Source: Prevotellaceae bacterium UBA1720
GTDB lineage: Bacteria > Bacteroidota > Bacteroidia > Bacteroidales > Bacteroidaceae
Length of the DNA stretch: 64,000 nt
NCBI GenBank assembly: GCA_002317475.1
Contig: DCIS01000122.1
Location: forward strand, 1 to 64,000
Direction: 5' to 3'
Shown here: positions 8,869 through 17,172 of the stretch, piece after piece
Layout of the letters: every line of letters begins with the position of its first letter
Numbering within the stretch: position 1 is the first letter of the stretch
The notes under the pieces: model-generated
What the model was told of the DNA's origin: nothing
Databases searched by the model: none
What the model saw: only the letters and a program-made list of their open reading frames with translations
Translations under genes and position numbers: made by a program

Positions 8869-9324
8869 TTATTTACCCTTGCTTGTTGCAGAATAGTTCA
8901 ACTTGAGTGCATAAGACTTACGCAGCACCTCTTTGATATCGGTGATGATACCCATCTGAGTATTAACATCAGCCTTAATAGAGATGACCTGACGAGTCTG
9001 GTCCTGCATTCCCTGACGCTCCTGTGCAACGAAGTCCATTACCTCACGAGGATCAGCATAACGATCGTTAAGCTGAATACGAGTACCGGTACCAAACTGA
9101 CCACGGAGTGCGTCTGTTGGAGGACCAACGTAGATATAAGAAACATCAGACTTGTGCTCAAGTTTTTCCAACTGAGTACCCTGAGGAGTGCTCAACTTCA
9201 CCTTAAGTGTAACCTCACGCATGGTTGTTACCATCATGAAGAAGAACAAGATGGTGAAGATCAAGTCGGGCAGAGATGAGGTACTCAACTCCGGCATCTC
9301 GCGGCTTCCTTTTTTCTTTGCCAT
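8869..9324 (-). CDS. ExbD/TolR-family biopolymer transport protein (second copy)
   Basis: About 151 residues from the start at 9324 (MAKKKGSREMPELS). The frame continues upstream, but that extension overlaps the preceding exbD. Architecture: short basic cytoplasmic tail, one membrane helix (LPDLIFTILFFFMMVTTM) containing the conserved Asp, and a periplasmic domain. ExbD proteins couple the proton gradient to TonB with ExbB. Last gene of the operon, 10 bases after the first exbD. Two different ExbDs in one operon is usual in Bacteroidetes. Confidence 0.9.
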   Translation of the reverse strand: MAKKKGSREMPELSTSSLPDLIFTILFFFMMVTTMREVTLKVKLSTPQGTQLEKLEHKSDVSYIYVGPPTDALRGQFGTGTRIQLNDRYADPREVMDFVAQERQGMQDQTRQVISIKADVNTQMGIITDIKEVLRKSYALKLNYSATSKGK

Positions 9325-9334
9325 AGTTCTATAA

Positions 9335-9955
9335 TTACTGTGAAAGTTTTGAATAATCGATAGGTTCTGCCTCAGAAATCTTCTGAGGATAGATGGTACG
9401 AATTGCACCCTGTTGATCCTCACTCAAAGCAGAGAAGGGTTTACCTGCGAAGAGCTTCTTACTCTTCTCGTCACGCACATCATTGTATGCCTTTACGAGT
9501 GCATCCTGTACTGCGAAGTATGCAGCGTATGGTGTACCACGGTCAGACTGGAGTGAGATGACATGCTTCTCGGCGCACTGCTGAAGATCGCTCAAGCCAG
9601 GTACTCTCTGCAGAGTCATCTCAGGACCTTGATCCTCACCGGGGTGAGGCATACCCATGATGAACTTCTTACACATGTCACACAACAGTTCCATATCGGC
9701 AGGGTTGGATGAATCCAACTTCTGACCACCGCTGATCATAATCTTACCAACAGAGTTGATACTTACCTTGAAGATGTTCCTCTCGTTGATCTGAACTGCA
9801 GTATTCTCCTGGTTTTCAGGTGGGGGCGGCAGACGACGGGTAAGACCCTTGTCTGAGTCCATTGAAGTGGTCACCAGGAAGAAGATGAGCAGCATGAATG
9901 AGATATCCGCGGTAGAACTGGTGTTCAGTCCTGGCATCTTTTTCTTACTTGCCAT
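9335..9955 (-). CDS. ExbD/TolR-family biopolymer transport protein (first copy)
   Basis: 206 residues, longer than the common 130-150 residue ExbD. After MASKKKMPGLNTSS comes one membrane helix (ADISFMLLIFFLVTTSM) with the proton-coupling Asp, then a periplasmic region of about 165 residues. The segment around residues 85-115 (ELLCDMCKKFIMGMP) is an insertion with two cysteines relative to a minimal ExbD, and there is a C-terminal tail. It would assemble with the ExbB-like channel encoded two genes upstream. Gap to the next exbD: 10 bases. Confidence 0.9.
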   Translation of the reverse strand: MASKKKMPGLNTSSTADISFMLLIFFLVTTSMDSDKGLTRRLPPPPENQENTAVQINERNIFKVSINSVGKIMISGGQKLDSSNPADMELLCDMCKKFIMGMPHPGEDQGPEMTLQRVPGLSDLQQCAEKHVISLQSDRGTPYAAYFAVQDALVKAYNDVRDEKSKKLFAGKPFSALSEDQQGAIRTIYPQKISEAEPIDYSKLSQ

Positions 9956-10071
9956 ATCTCGAAGTAGTTATTAGTTCTTTGATTCTTTCTTCCATCCTAT
10001 CTGGTGCAAGTATAAAACGCCGTTCATACTTGCCACCCGATAAGAATAGAAAATATGTGTTTGGAAGATCC

Positions 10072-10467
10072 TTAATTCTTGTTACCAAGCTTGTAAATGA
10101 TACCAGTAGCACAACCGATAACAGCAATGATAGCCAAAATGGTCAGTGCATAGATGGTATAGCAATAGCCGTCAGCAAGTGCCTCGTCACCCTCACCACC
10201 AGCTACGAGGCTGAAGATGAAGTAAAGTACGAATGTTGCAACTACGGCTGCAATAACACGAATCAAACCCCAATCCTTATTCCTCACTGACATTACTGCA
10301 TTTGCAAGCATACCAATTACCATGATAGCGCCATATGCGTACATGCCGTACATGAGAATATCAGTACCAGTGTCCTCCGCGCCGAGCACGAAGCAGAGCA
10401 CAAGCAACAAGATTGCCAAGCCCAGCAAGGTCCACATGGTCAATTTTGATATTAACTGAGTCTTCAT
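10072..10467 (-). CDS. Small four-helix membrane protein of the exb operon
   Basis: 131 residues with four predicted membrane segments (about 10-28, 38-58, 66-88, 103-124) separated by short loops, one of them acidic (GGEGDEALADG). No catalytic motif is seen. It sits between exbB (38-base gap) and the first exbD, all on one strand, so it probably works with the TonB-energising complex or is only co-transcribed with it. I do not recognise a named family. Confidence 0.75.
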   Translation of the reverse strand: MKTQLISKLTMWTLLGLAILLLVLCFVLGAEDTGTDILMYGMYAYGAIMVIGMLANAVMSVRNKDWGLIRVIAAVVATFVLYFIFSLVAGGEGDEALADGYCYTIYALTILAIIAVIGCATGIIYKLGNKN

Positions 10468-10505
10468 ATTTTATTATTATTAATAATGTGGGGCAATGTT
10501 ATTTC

Positions 10506-11363
10506 TTACTTCTTGCACTTGGGAGACTTAACGCAAATCTCGAGAAGCTCCTGAGCAGTCTCCTCCATTGAGCAGGTGATAGCCTCAACGCGAGAAAGGA
10601 TGTAGTTGTAGAACAACTGCAGAATAAGAGCAACAACGATACCGAAGATGGTGGTAATCAAAGCGACCTTCATACCGCCGGCAACAACGGTTGGGCTGAT
10701 ATCACCAGCAGCCTGGATGTCATCGAATGCCTGAACCATACCGATTACAGTACCCAAGAATCCCAGAGAGGGAGCCATAGCGATGAACAAGGTGATCCAA
10801 GAGCAGTTCTCCTCAAGGTAAGTGCCCTGTACCTCAGCCTCCATGTTGATAGTACGCTCGATAGTAGCGATATCATTCATATCATCGCTGTTAAGAGCAA
10901 CGAGTGCCTTCTTGCAAACCTTAGCGATAGTGCTACGGCTAGCCTGGCAGTAAGCGATAGCCTCGTCAATCTGGTTAGCAGCAACATACTCAGCAACCTT
11001 GCTGCAGAACTTGCGACGATCACCAGCAGCGAGTGAAAGGTAAACAATACGCTCAATACAGAGAGCCAAACCGAGAACGAGTGCGATAGCAACCAATGCC
11101 ATGAAACCAGCACCACCCTCGATGAACTTCTCCTTCAGTACCTTGTGGATACCAGCGCTTTCTTCCTCTGTAGCGCCTTCAGCGGGAGCAGCAGCCTCCT
11201 CCTCAGCGGGAGCGGGAGCCTCAGCAGCAACAGAATCCTGATCCTCAGTAGCAGCAGAATCTACAACCTCAGTAGCAGGTGCTTCATCCTGAGCCATTAC
11301 ATTGCTTGTCATACCGAATGAGCAGACAAGAGCCATCGCAACAATTGCAAATAACTTTTTCAT
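10506..11363 (-). CDS. exbB: MotA/TolQ/ExbB proton channel family protein
   Basis: 285 residues. It begins with a cleavable-looking signal peptide (MKKLFAIVAMALVCSFGMTSNVMAQ) and then an Ala/Glu/Pro-rich stretch (about residues 26-70) before the ExbB core. Core features: a first membrane helix (GFMALVAIALVLGLALCIER), then two helices in the C-terminal half with SWITLFIAMAPSLGFLGTVIGMVQAF and VAGGMKVALITTIFGIVVALILQL. It forms the pentameric proton channel that drives TonB through ExbD. First gene of exbB-x-exbD-exbD. The periplasmic acidic extension is common in Bacteroidetes ExbB proteins; its role is unknown. Confidence 0.92.
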   Translation of the reverse strand: MKKLFAIVAMALVCSFGMTSNVMAQDEAPATEVVDSAATEDQDSVAAEAPAPAEEEAAAPAEGATEEESAGIHKVLKEKFIEGGAGFMALVAIALVLGLALCIERIVYLSLAAGDRRKFCSKVAEYVAANQIDEAIAYCQASRSTIAKVCKKALVALNSDDMNDIATIERTINMEAEVQGTYLEENCSWITLFIAMAPSLGFLGTVIGMVQAFDDIQAAGDISPTVVAGGMKVALITTIFGIVVALILQLFYNYILSRVEAITCSMEETAQELLEICVKSPKCKK

Positions 11364-11465
11364 TTTTGTGTGTAATTTTAAAGATTATTAATTATTGTTT
11401 TTTCTTATTTTCTCGTTTTTCATGTCATCCCTCTCGGGAATCACTGAGGTCAGCACTTACCTCTG

Positions 11466-11553
11466 CGGAGAGAGGGGGATTCGAACCCCCGATACGCTTT
11501 TGGCGTATACACGCTTTCCAGGCGTGCCTCTTAAGCCACTCGAGCATCTCTCC
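11466..11553 (-). tRNA. tRNA-Ser (anticodon GGA)
   Basis: 88 bases read on the minus strand: acceptor arms GGAGAGA / TCTCTCC plus discriminator G, anticodon loop CTGGAAA giving anticodon GGA, a long variable arm typical of tRNA-Ser (TATACGC / GCGTATC region), and a T arm GGGGG TTCGAAT CCCCC. The CCA end is not encoded. It sits alone between exbB and tatD. Confidence 0.95.
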
Positions 11554-11736
11554 TTCACTTTCATCAGCAATTTCGAAGTCTCGCTCGGCCTTCTGTGCTC
11601 TAAATCGGGTGCAAGTTACAAAAAAATTATGACTTGCACACCAATTCCGATACAAATATATCTATTTTTTTGTTGAAAACCACTATATAGGGCGAAAAAG
11701 TTTCATCTTTTGCCTAATTTTCTTTCTATTTTGCCT

Positions 11737-12519
11737 CTAAACTGCGTTTATAGCGGGAAAAATGCGCCGTGCATTGCACGTTGTGACATCTTCCACCTCT
11801 GCCAGAGAAACTTGATAGATTTCAGATAACTTTTGCGCCACAAGTCTTACGTACGAACTCTCATTACGCTTCCCTCTGTTGGGTACAGGAGCAAGGTATG
11901 GACTATCCGTCTCCAAGACAATTCGTTCAAGAGGGACATCCCGAAGTGCATCTGGCAGTATGGCTTTTTTGTAAGTCAACACGCCTCCTATCCCGAGCAC
12001 AAATCCGTCGAAAGAGAGCAACTCGCGCGCTTCTTCTGCATTGCCACCAAAACAGTGAAACACACCTGTCAAACCATCCTTTCGGTGTGCATTCATGATA
12101 TCCACCAGTTCTTTCTGTGCAGAGCGGGAGTGTATCATCAACGGTAGACCAAGGTCTCTTGCCCATTCTATCTGCATCTCAAAAGCGTCAAGCTGCTGCG
12201 TTTTGCGCGAATCATCCCAGTAGAAGTCCAGTCCGACCTCACCTACAGCAACATAAGGGTGATTAGGCACCAATAGCAACCGATGCATACGTTCGAGGAC
12301 TTGGAGATAGTCATCCTCGAGATCAGTGGGATGTAGCCCCATCATGGGGTAACAGTAACCAGGGTGTGCCTGGCAAAGTGCCATCATCAGGGGGATAGTC
12401 TCCTCGTTGACATTGGGCAGCAGTATCTTTTCCACCCCAGCCTCACGGGCACGCAATACCACTTCATCACGATCTTCAGCAAATTCGGGGCCGTATATAT
12501 GACTATGAGTGTCTATCAT
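11737..12519 (-). CDS. tatD: TatD-family metal-dependent hydrolase
   Basis: 260 residues, full length. The metal-binding motif DTHSHIYGPEF opens the protein; VAVGEVGLDFYWDDS (about 93-107), MIHSRSAQKE (His), FHCFGG and LETDSPYLAP (final Asp) are the remaining TIM-barrel metal ligands. TatD proteins are 3'-5' DNases/RNases. Starts 43 bases after the polyprenyl synthase stop, so probably co-transcribed with it. Confidence 0.92.
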   Translation of the reverse strand: MIDTHSHIYGPEFAEDRDEVVLRAREAGVEKILLPNVNEETIPLMMALCQAHPGYCYPMMGLHPTDLEDDYLQVLERMHRLLLVPNHPYVAVGEVGLDFYWDDSRKTQQLDAFEMQIEWARDLGLPLMIHSRSAQKELVDIMNAHRKDGLTGVFHCFGGNAEEARELLSFDGFVLGIGGVLTYKKAILPDALRDVPLERIVLETDSPYLAPVPNRGKRNESSYVRLVAQKLSEIYQVSLAEVEDVTTCNARRIFPAINAV

Positions 12520-12562
12520 ACGATCATACAGTTGATTAACAAAGGAAACTTTTGGTTGAAAC

Positions 12563-13537
12563 TTATGACTTACGATTCATGAGTCTTTGAGCAATTTCGG
12601 CAAGCACAACCTTTCGTTTCTCCGGTAGCTTTACAGCAGACAGATACTGCATAGCCTCCTTATAATAGGCATCCATGAGGTTTTGTGCGAGAGCAGGCAC
12701 GCCAATCTCATTGTACAATGCTGTCACGGCAGCTATCTTATCCTCAGCCACAGGGCTTTCTGCATCAATCCATCGCTGCAACTCGTTACGTTGTTCCGGA
12801 TTAGCCAAACGCAGAGCGTTGATCAGCATATATGTCTTCTTGTTGCACATGATGTCGCCACCAATCTTCTTGCCGAAGGTCTTGAAGTCGCCATACACAT
12901 CCAGATAATCGTCCTGCAACTGGAACGCAAGACCTAGTTTCTCGCCGAAATGATACAGCGCCTCCACATCTTCACTTGGGGCATCAGCCAGAATAGCTCC
13001 CATCTTCAGCGCGCAAGCCAAGAGGACTGAAGTCTTCAAGCGAATCATCTCGATATACTCCTCCTCTGTCACATCATTGCGAGTCTCGAAATCAATATCA
13101 TACTGCTGCCCTTCATCAATCTCGATGGCCGTCTGGGTGAAAAGTTGAACGATTGCGGGAATATGTGCAGTATCACAAGTGGCCACTCGTTGCATTGCCA
13201 GCACCAGCATGTTGTCACCACTGAGAATAGCAGTATTGTCATTCCACTTCTTGTGTACGGTCTGATTACCACGACGCACATCTGCTCTGTCCATCAAGTC
13301 GTCATGCAGAAGGGTGAAATTATGGTAAGTCTCCAGTCCAATGGCGGGCATTAATGCCTTTTCCACATCTTCGCGATAAAGATTGTAGGCCAAAAGAACC
13401 AAGACAGGACGAATACGCTTGCCACCCAGCGAGAGAACATAGTCAATGGGGGCATACAATCCTCTGGGTTCACGATCTTGGGGTAGTGCTTCGATGGCAC
13501 GAGCCACCATCTGCTGCAATTCTTCGAGTCTATACAT
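12563..13537 (-). CDS. Polyprenyl diphosphate synthase (trans-isoprenyl)
   Basis: 324 residues. Both aspartate-rich motifs are present: LLHDDLMDRAD (about residues 75-85) and LQDDYLDVYGD (about 202-212), with KIGGDIMCNKKTYM following the second. It condenses isopentenyl diphosphate onto an allylic primer to make longer prenyl diphosphates. The residues ahead of the first motif (GLETYHNFTLLHDD) set chain length, but I cannot decide between short (farnesyl/geranylgeranyl) and longer products. The isoprenoid gene ispH is 3 kb away on the other strand. Confidence 0.9.
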   Translation of the reverse strand: MYRLEELQQMVARAIEALPQDREPRGLYAPIDYVLSLGGKRIRPVLVLLAYNLYREDVEKALMPAIGLETYHNFTLLHDDLMDRADVRRGNQTVHKKWNDNTAILSGDNMLVLAMQRVATCDTAHIPAIVQLFTQTAIEIDEGQQYDIDFETRNDVTEEEYIEMIRLKTSVLLACALKMGAILADAPSEDVEALYHFGEKLGLAFQLQDDYLDVYGDFKTFGKKIGGDIMCNKKTYMLINALRLANPEQRNELQRWIDAESPVAEDKIAAVTALYNEIGVPALAQNLMDAYYKEAMQYLSAVKLPEKRKVVLAEIAQRLMNRKS

Positions 13538-13553
13538 AATAATATATAAATGA

Positions 13554-13617
13554 AGGGTTATGAGGTTATGAGGTAATAGAGGGTTATGAGGTAATGAGGC
13601 AATAGAGGGTTATGTAG
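13554..13617 (+). repeat. 26-bp tandem repeat
   Basis: Two copies (13554-13579, 13580-13605) of a 26-bp unit beginning AGGGTTATGAGG, plus a partial third. Inside each, GGTTATGAGG/GGTAATGAGG motifs recur. It lies between the tonB terminator and the polyprenyl synthase start, in that gene's likely leader. Confidence 0.8.
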
Positions 13618-13626
13618 AAGGGTTTT

Positions 13627-13662
13627 TAGAACAAAGATAGGCTACCCCGAGAGCAGCCTATC
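13627..13662 (-). terminator. Terminator of tonB
   Basis: On the minus strand GATAGGCT ... AGCCTATC (arms 13655-13662 and 13636-13643) is followed by TTTGTTCT. It lies 37 bases after the tonB stop. The right arm plus tail also spells TATCTTTG (13632-13639), a possible -7 box for the polyprenyl synthase gene, but no -33 box fits. Confidence 0.65.
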
Positions 13663-13698
13663 CTATTATCTTATAATGTATTTCCTGATTGCCAAGTA

Positions 13699-14412
13699 TT
13701 ACTGCAAGCGGAACATTACGGGCAAGTTGAAGTATGAACGTACGGTACGAGTACCCTGACGTGCGGGCTTCCACTTTGGCATCATCTTGATGACACGAGT
13801 AGCCTCCTTTGACAGATCCTCATCGGGTGAGCGGGTAATCTGTACATTACCGATCGAACCGTCCTTCTCAACGACGAACTTCACCATTACACGACCCTGG
13901 ATACCCTGATCCTGAGCACGTGAAGGATACTTGATGTGGTCATACAACCACTTGTACAATGCCTCATCACCACCGGGGTAAGATGCCATAACCTCAGGTA
14001 CCTCGAGGATTCGGTTATCATCAACCTCATCAACTACAGGACCAGCAGAAACAGCGGGACCAACCACACTGGGAGCACCAGTACCCTCAGTACCGATGAT
14101 TACCTGGTTAACCTCCTCAGAAGTCTCGATCTTCTCTTCCTTGATCTCAACCTCGTCCTCCACAATCTGGAGCACCTCGGGGGTAACATTGTTATTTACT
14201 ACAGGAGCGGCAGGCTGCTGCTCTTCCTGTATTGTCACAGGAATCATGTCCTCGTCCTGAGGAACAGACTCATAGATAATCTCTTCTTCCTCGATCTTGG
14301 GGTCTCTCCAGGTTCTTTCCAGAATGAAGAAACACGCAGCACCAGCGAAGCACAAACCTGCGAGGAAACCCGTAGACTTGCCGTTGAAGAGGTTCGTTGA
14401 AATAGTGTTCAT
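13699..14412 (-). CDS. tonB: Energy transducer TonB
   Basis: 237 residues: short cytoplasmic N-terminus, one membrane helix (STGFLAGLCFAGAACFFIL, about 13-31), a long acidic and proline-poor periplasmic spacer (Glu/Val-rich, about 40-130), and a C-terminal TonB domain (residues about 140-237: YPGGDEALYKWLYDHIKYP, GRVMVKFVVEKDGSI, KMMPKWKPARQGTR). The YP..A motif and PKW.PA are typical Bacteroidetes TonB_C signatures. It transmits energy from ExbB/ExbD (encoded 3 kb away) to TonB-dependent receptors. A terminator follows the gene. Confidence 0.92.
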   Translation of the reverse strand: MNTISTNLFNGKSTGFLAGLCFAGAACFFILERTWRDPKIEEEEIIYESVPQDEDMIPVTIQEEQQPAAPVVNNNVTPEVLQIVEDEVEIKEEKIETSEEVNQVIIGTEGTGAPSVVGPAVSAGPVVDEVDDNRILEVPEVMASYPGGDEALYKWLYDHIKYPSRAQDQGIQGRVMVKFVVEKDGSIGNVQITRSPDEDLSKEATRVIKMMPKWKPARQGTRTVRSYFNLPVMFRLQ

Positions 14413-14564
14413 AGTATATTATGTTTTTTCGTTTTTCTTGTATTCGGGACAAATTTAGCACATTTTTTTTATTCGACCTTGCATTTTGCCCCTTTTTTTT
14501 CTCTTTCAGGCACATTTTTGCCAAATAGAGAGCAAAAGTTATGCTTTATATACTAAAAATAATG

Positions 14565-14572
14565 TAACTTTG
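14565..14572 (+). promoter_or_regulatory. -7 box for porQ
   Basis: TAACTTTG, 27 bases before the porQ start. Upstream only a partial -33 (TATG, 21-base spacer). It argues against the earlier in-frame ATG at 14486, which would lie before the promoter. Confidence 0.5.
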
Positions 14573-14599
14573 GGCATTCAATTGAAACCAGACAGACAG

Positions 14600-15577
14600 A
14601 TGAGACGCTTTTACATTCTTATACATTTACTCTTGGCCAGTTCTATTGCTGCACTTGCTCAGGAGAGCAGAAGCGTCTTCAACTTCCTGTCACTTTCTTC
14701 AGCCTCTCATGCCGTAGCATTAGGTGGCCGTAATATCTCCGTTATCGAGGACGACCTTTCCCTCACTTTCCAGAATCCAGCCCTGCTGAGTAGTGTATCT
14801 GACAACAGCATGAACCTGAACTTCCTGACCTATATGAAGGGAAGCAAGATGGGCAGTGCAGCCTTCAGCAAGATTGCAGGTAAGCGTGGCACATGGGGAG
14901 TCAACGCGCAGTTTGTGGGTTACGGCAGTATCAAGGAAACCTTGGAAACGGGACAGGTCATAGGCGACACACAAGCTCTGGACATGGCTATCAGCAGTAT
15001 GTATAGCTACAATATGTCAGACCATTGGGCTGGTGGTGTCTCTGGCAAGTTCATCTATTCCAAATATGCCGGATACAATTCAGTAGCCTTGGCTGTAGAC
15101 CTTGGCGTCAACTATTACGATTTGGAGAAAGACCTCTCTTTTTCTGCCGTTTTCGCCAACCTTGGTGGACAAGTGAAGGCTTTCGGTGATGAACACGAGA
15201 AGTTGCCTTTTGACCTCGCCGTTGGTGTTACCAAAGGCATTGCCCATGCTCCCATTAAGGTATCAGTGACCTTCAACGATCTGACTCGCTGGAGCAAGGA
15301 TTATTTCTATACTGATGGCGAGGAACCCAGTTTTGGCCGTATTTTCATGAACCACCTCAACCTGGGTGCCGAACTGCGCCCCACTGATCGTACCTACATC
15401 GCACTCGGATATAATTTCAGAAGGGCCAGCGAAATGAAAGCTGCAGGTTCTTCACATGCTGCAGGTCTGACTTGCGGAGCAGGTATCATGCTGAATCGCT
15501 TCAAGTTGGGCGTAGCCTATGCCAAGTACCACGTCAGCGCTCCCAGCCTGTCTCTCAGCGTAGGATACAGCCTATAA
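14600..15577 (+). CDS. porQ: Type IX secretion system protein PorQ
   Basis: 325 residues from ATG 14600; signal peptide [21 protein letters not shown]. The mature part opens with [21 protein letters not shown] and continues as an outer-membrane beta-barrel of the PorV/PorQ (FadL-like) type, with ENPALL-like QNPALLS near residue 58. PorQ is one of the outer-membrane components needed for type IX secretion of proteins with a C-terminal sorting domain. First gene of porQ-cmk-ispH (31- and 4-base gaps). A second T9SS component, a PorE-type protein, is 15 kb downstream. Confidence 0.88.
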   Translation: MRRFYILIHLLLASSIAALAQESRSVFNFLSLSSASHAVALGGRNISVIEDDLSLTFQNPALLSSVSDNSMNLNFLTYMKGSKMGSAAFSKIAGKRGTWGVNAQFVGYGSIKETLETGQVIGDTQALDMAISSMYSYNMSDHWAGGVSGKFIYSKYAGYNSVALAVDLGVNYYDLEKDLSFSAVFANLGGQVKAFGDEHEKLPFDLAVGVTKGIAHAPIKVSVTFNDLTRWSKDYFYTDGEEPSFGRIFMNHLNLGAELRPTDRTYIALGYNFRRASEMKAAGSSHAAGLTCGAGIMLNRFKLGVAYAKYHVSAPSLSLSVGYSL

Positions 15578-15608
15578 TCGTCTAACATTCAATACGCATT
15601 ATACATTT

Positions 15609-16295
15609 ATGAAAAAGATCACAATAGCCATTGACGGACATTCATCATGTGGCAAGAGTACCATGGCCAAGGACCTGGCTCGCGAGTTGGGCTATGTCTA
15701 TATCGATACAGGCGCCATGTACCGTGCCGTAACCCTCTTCAGCATCCAAAAGGGCTTGTTCACCGAAGAAGGCATTGATACCGAGACCCTTCGTCAGAAG
15801 ATGGGCGAGATCACCATCAGTTTCAAGTTCAACCCAGAGACTGGTCGCCCTGACACCTATCTTAACGGTGAGCGCGTGGAAGATCGCATACGCACGATGG
15901 AGGTTTCCAACAAGGTCAGCCCTATCGCAGCCCTGGACTTCGTTCGTGAGGCAATGGTTGCCCAACAGCAGGAAATGGGCAAGGGTGGTGGCATCGTGAT
16001 GGATGGTCGTGACATTGGCACTACCGTCTTCCCCAATGCCGAACTGAAGATCTTTGTAACAGCCTCTGCCGAGGTACGTGCACAGCGTCGTTATGACGAA
16101 CTCACCGCCAAAGGCGAAACATGTGATTTCCAAGAGATTCTGCTTAACGTACAGGAGCGTGACCGTATTGACAGCACCCGTGCCGTAAGTCCTCTGCGCC
16201 AAGCTGATGACGCCATCGTGCTGGACAACAGTAACATCACCATCCCCGAGCAGAAGGAGTGGTTGCTGGAACAAGTGAAGAAGATCATCGGATAA
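15609..16295 (+). CDS. cmk: (d)CMP kinase
   Basis: 228 residues, full length. P-loop [17 protein letters not shown], then [15 protein letters not shown] and [22 protein letters not shown] are the CMP-kinase signatures; AQRRYDEL and [13 protein letters not shown] form the lid/base-binding region. It phosphorylates CMP and dCMP. Located between porQ and ispH. Confidence 0.95.
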   Translation: MKKITIAIDGHSSCGKSTMAKDLARELGYVYIDTGAMYRAVTLFSIQKGLFTEEGIDTETLRQKMGEITISFKFNPETGRPDTYLNGERVEDRIRTMEVSNKVSPIAALDFVREAMVAQQQEMGKGGGIVMDGRDIGTTVFPNAELKIFVTASAEVRAQRRYDELTAKGETCDFQEILLNVQERDRIDSTRAVSPLRQADDAIVLDNSNITIPEQKEWLLEQVKKIIG

Positions 16296-16299
16296 GGGT

Positions 16300-17172
16300 A
16301 TGATCATAGAGATAGACCAAGGATCGGGTTTCTGCTTCGGCGTAACGCGTGCTATCAGCAAGGCTGAGGAGGAGTTGACTGGCGGCAAGACACTCTACTG
16401 CCTGGGAGATATCGTACACAACGGACAGGAGTGCAACCGTTTACAGCAACTTGGCCTTAAGACCATCGAGCACGAGGAATTTGACAACCTGCATGACGAG
16501 ACCGTCCTGCTGCGTGCTCATGGCGAACCTCCACATACCTATCAGGTGGCACAGGAGAACAATATAGAGATTGTAGACGCTACATGCCCCGTAGTACTGC
16601 ATCTGCAAGAGCGTATCAAGCGTGAGTTCGACACTGACCTGGATCACAACAAGCAGATTGTCATCTTCGGGAAGAATGGTCATGCTGAGGTACTTGGCCT
16701 AGTAGGACAGACCAATGGCACCGCTATCGTCATTGAGAAACCCGAGGAGGTAGAGAAGCTTGATTTCAATCGCGACATCTACCTCTATTCCCAGACCACC
16801 AAGTCACTGGACGGATTTCGCCTCGTGGTGGAACTCATCAAGCAAAACATCCACCCCTCTGCCACCTTCCAGTACTACGATACCATTTGTCGTCAGGTAG
16901 CCAATCGTATGCCCCATATCCGCGATTTCGCTTCGCGCCACGACGTGGTGCTGTTTGTATGTGGCAAGAAAAGCAGTAATGGCAAGGCCCTCTTCGAGCA
17001 GTGCCAGCAAGCCAATCCCCACTCCTATATGATAGACGCAGCCAGCGAGATAGATACCCGCTGGCTGGATGGTTATGACTCGGTAGGCATTTGTGGTGCC
17101 ACCAGTACGCCCAAATGGTTAATGGAGGAGTGCAAAGTACGCATCGAGCAGTTGCTTGGCTGCCACAAATGA
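16300..17172 (+). CDS. ispH: 4-hydroxy-3-methylbut-2-enyl diphosphate reductase
   Basis: 290 residues, the last enzyme of the MEP isoprenoid pathway. The three Fe-S cysteines are visible: GSGFCFGVTRA (Cys 12), DATCPVV (about Cys 97) and CGATST (about Cys 268, with SSNGKALFEQC before it). HNGQE and RAHGEPP supply the conserved His residues and the catalytic region. Starts 4 bases after cmk. The last 54 bases overlap the end of meaB, which runs on the opposite strand. Confidence 0.95.
   Translation: MIIEIDQGSGFCFGVTRAISKAEEELTGGKTLYCLGDIVHNGQECNRLQQLGLKTIEHEEFDNLHDETVLLRAHGEPPHTYQVAQENNIEIVDATCPVVLHLQERIKREFDTDLDHNKQIVIFGKNGHAEVLGLVGQTNGTAIVIEKPEEVEKLDFNRDIYLYSQTTKSLDGFRLVVELIKQNIHPSATFQYYDTICRQVANRMPHIRDFASRHDVVLFVCGKKSSNGKALFEQCQQANPHSYMIDAASEIDTRWLDGYDSVGICGATSTPKWLMEECKVRIEQLLGCHK

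Noticed and set aside
9945..10127. 60-residue minus-strand frame between the membrane protein and exbD
   Set aside because: Overlaps the end of the 131-residue gene in another frame; no family and no start signal.
15645..16388. 247-residue open frame antisense to cmk
   Set aside because: Shadow spanning the end of one real gene and the start of another.
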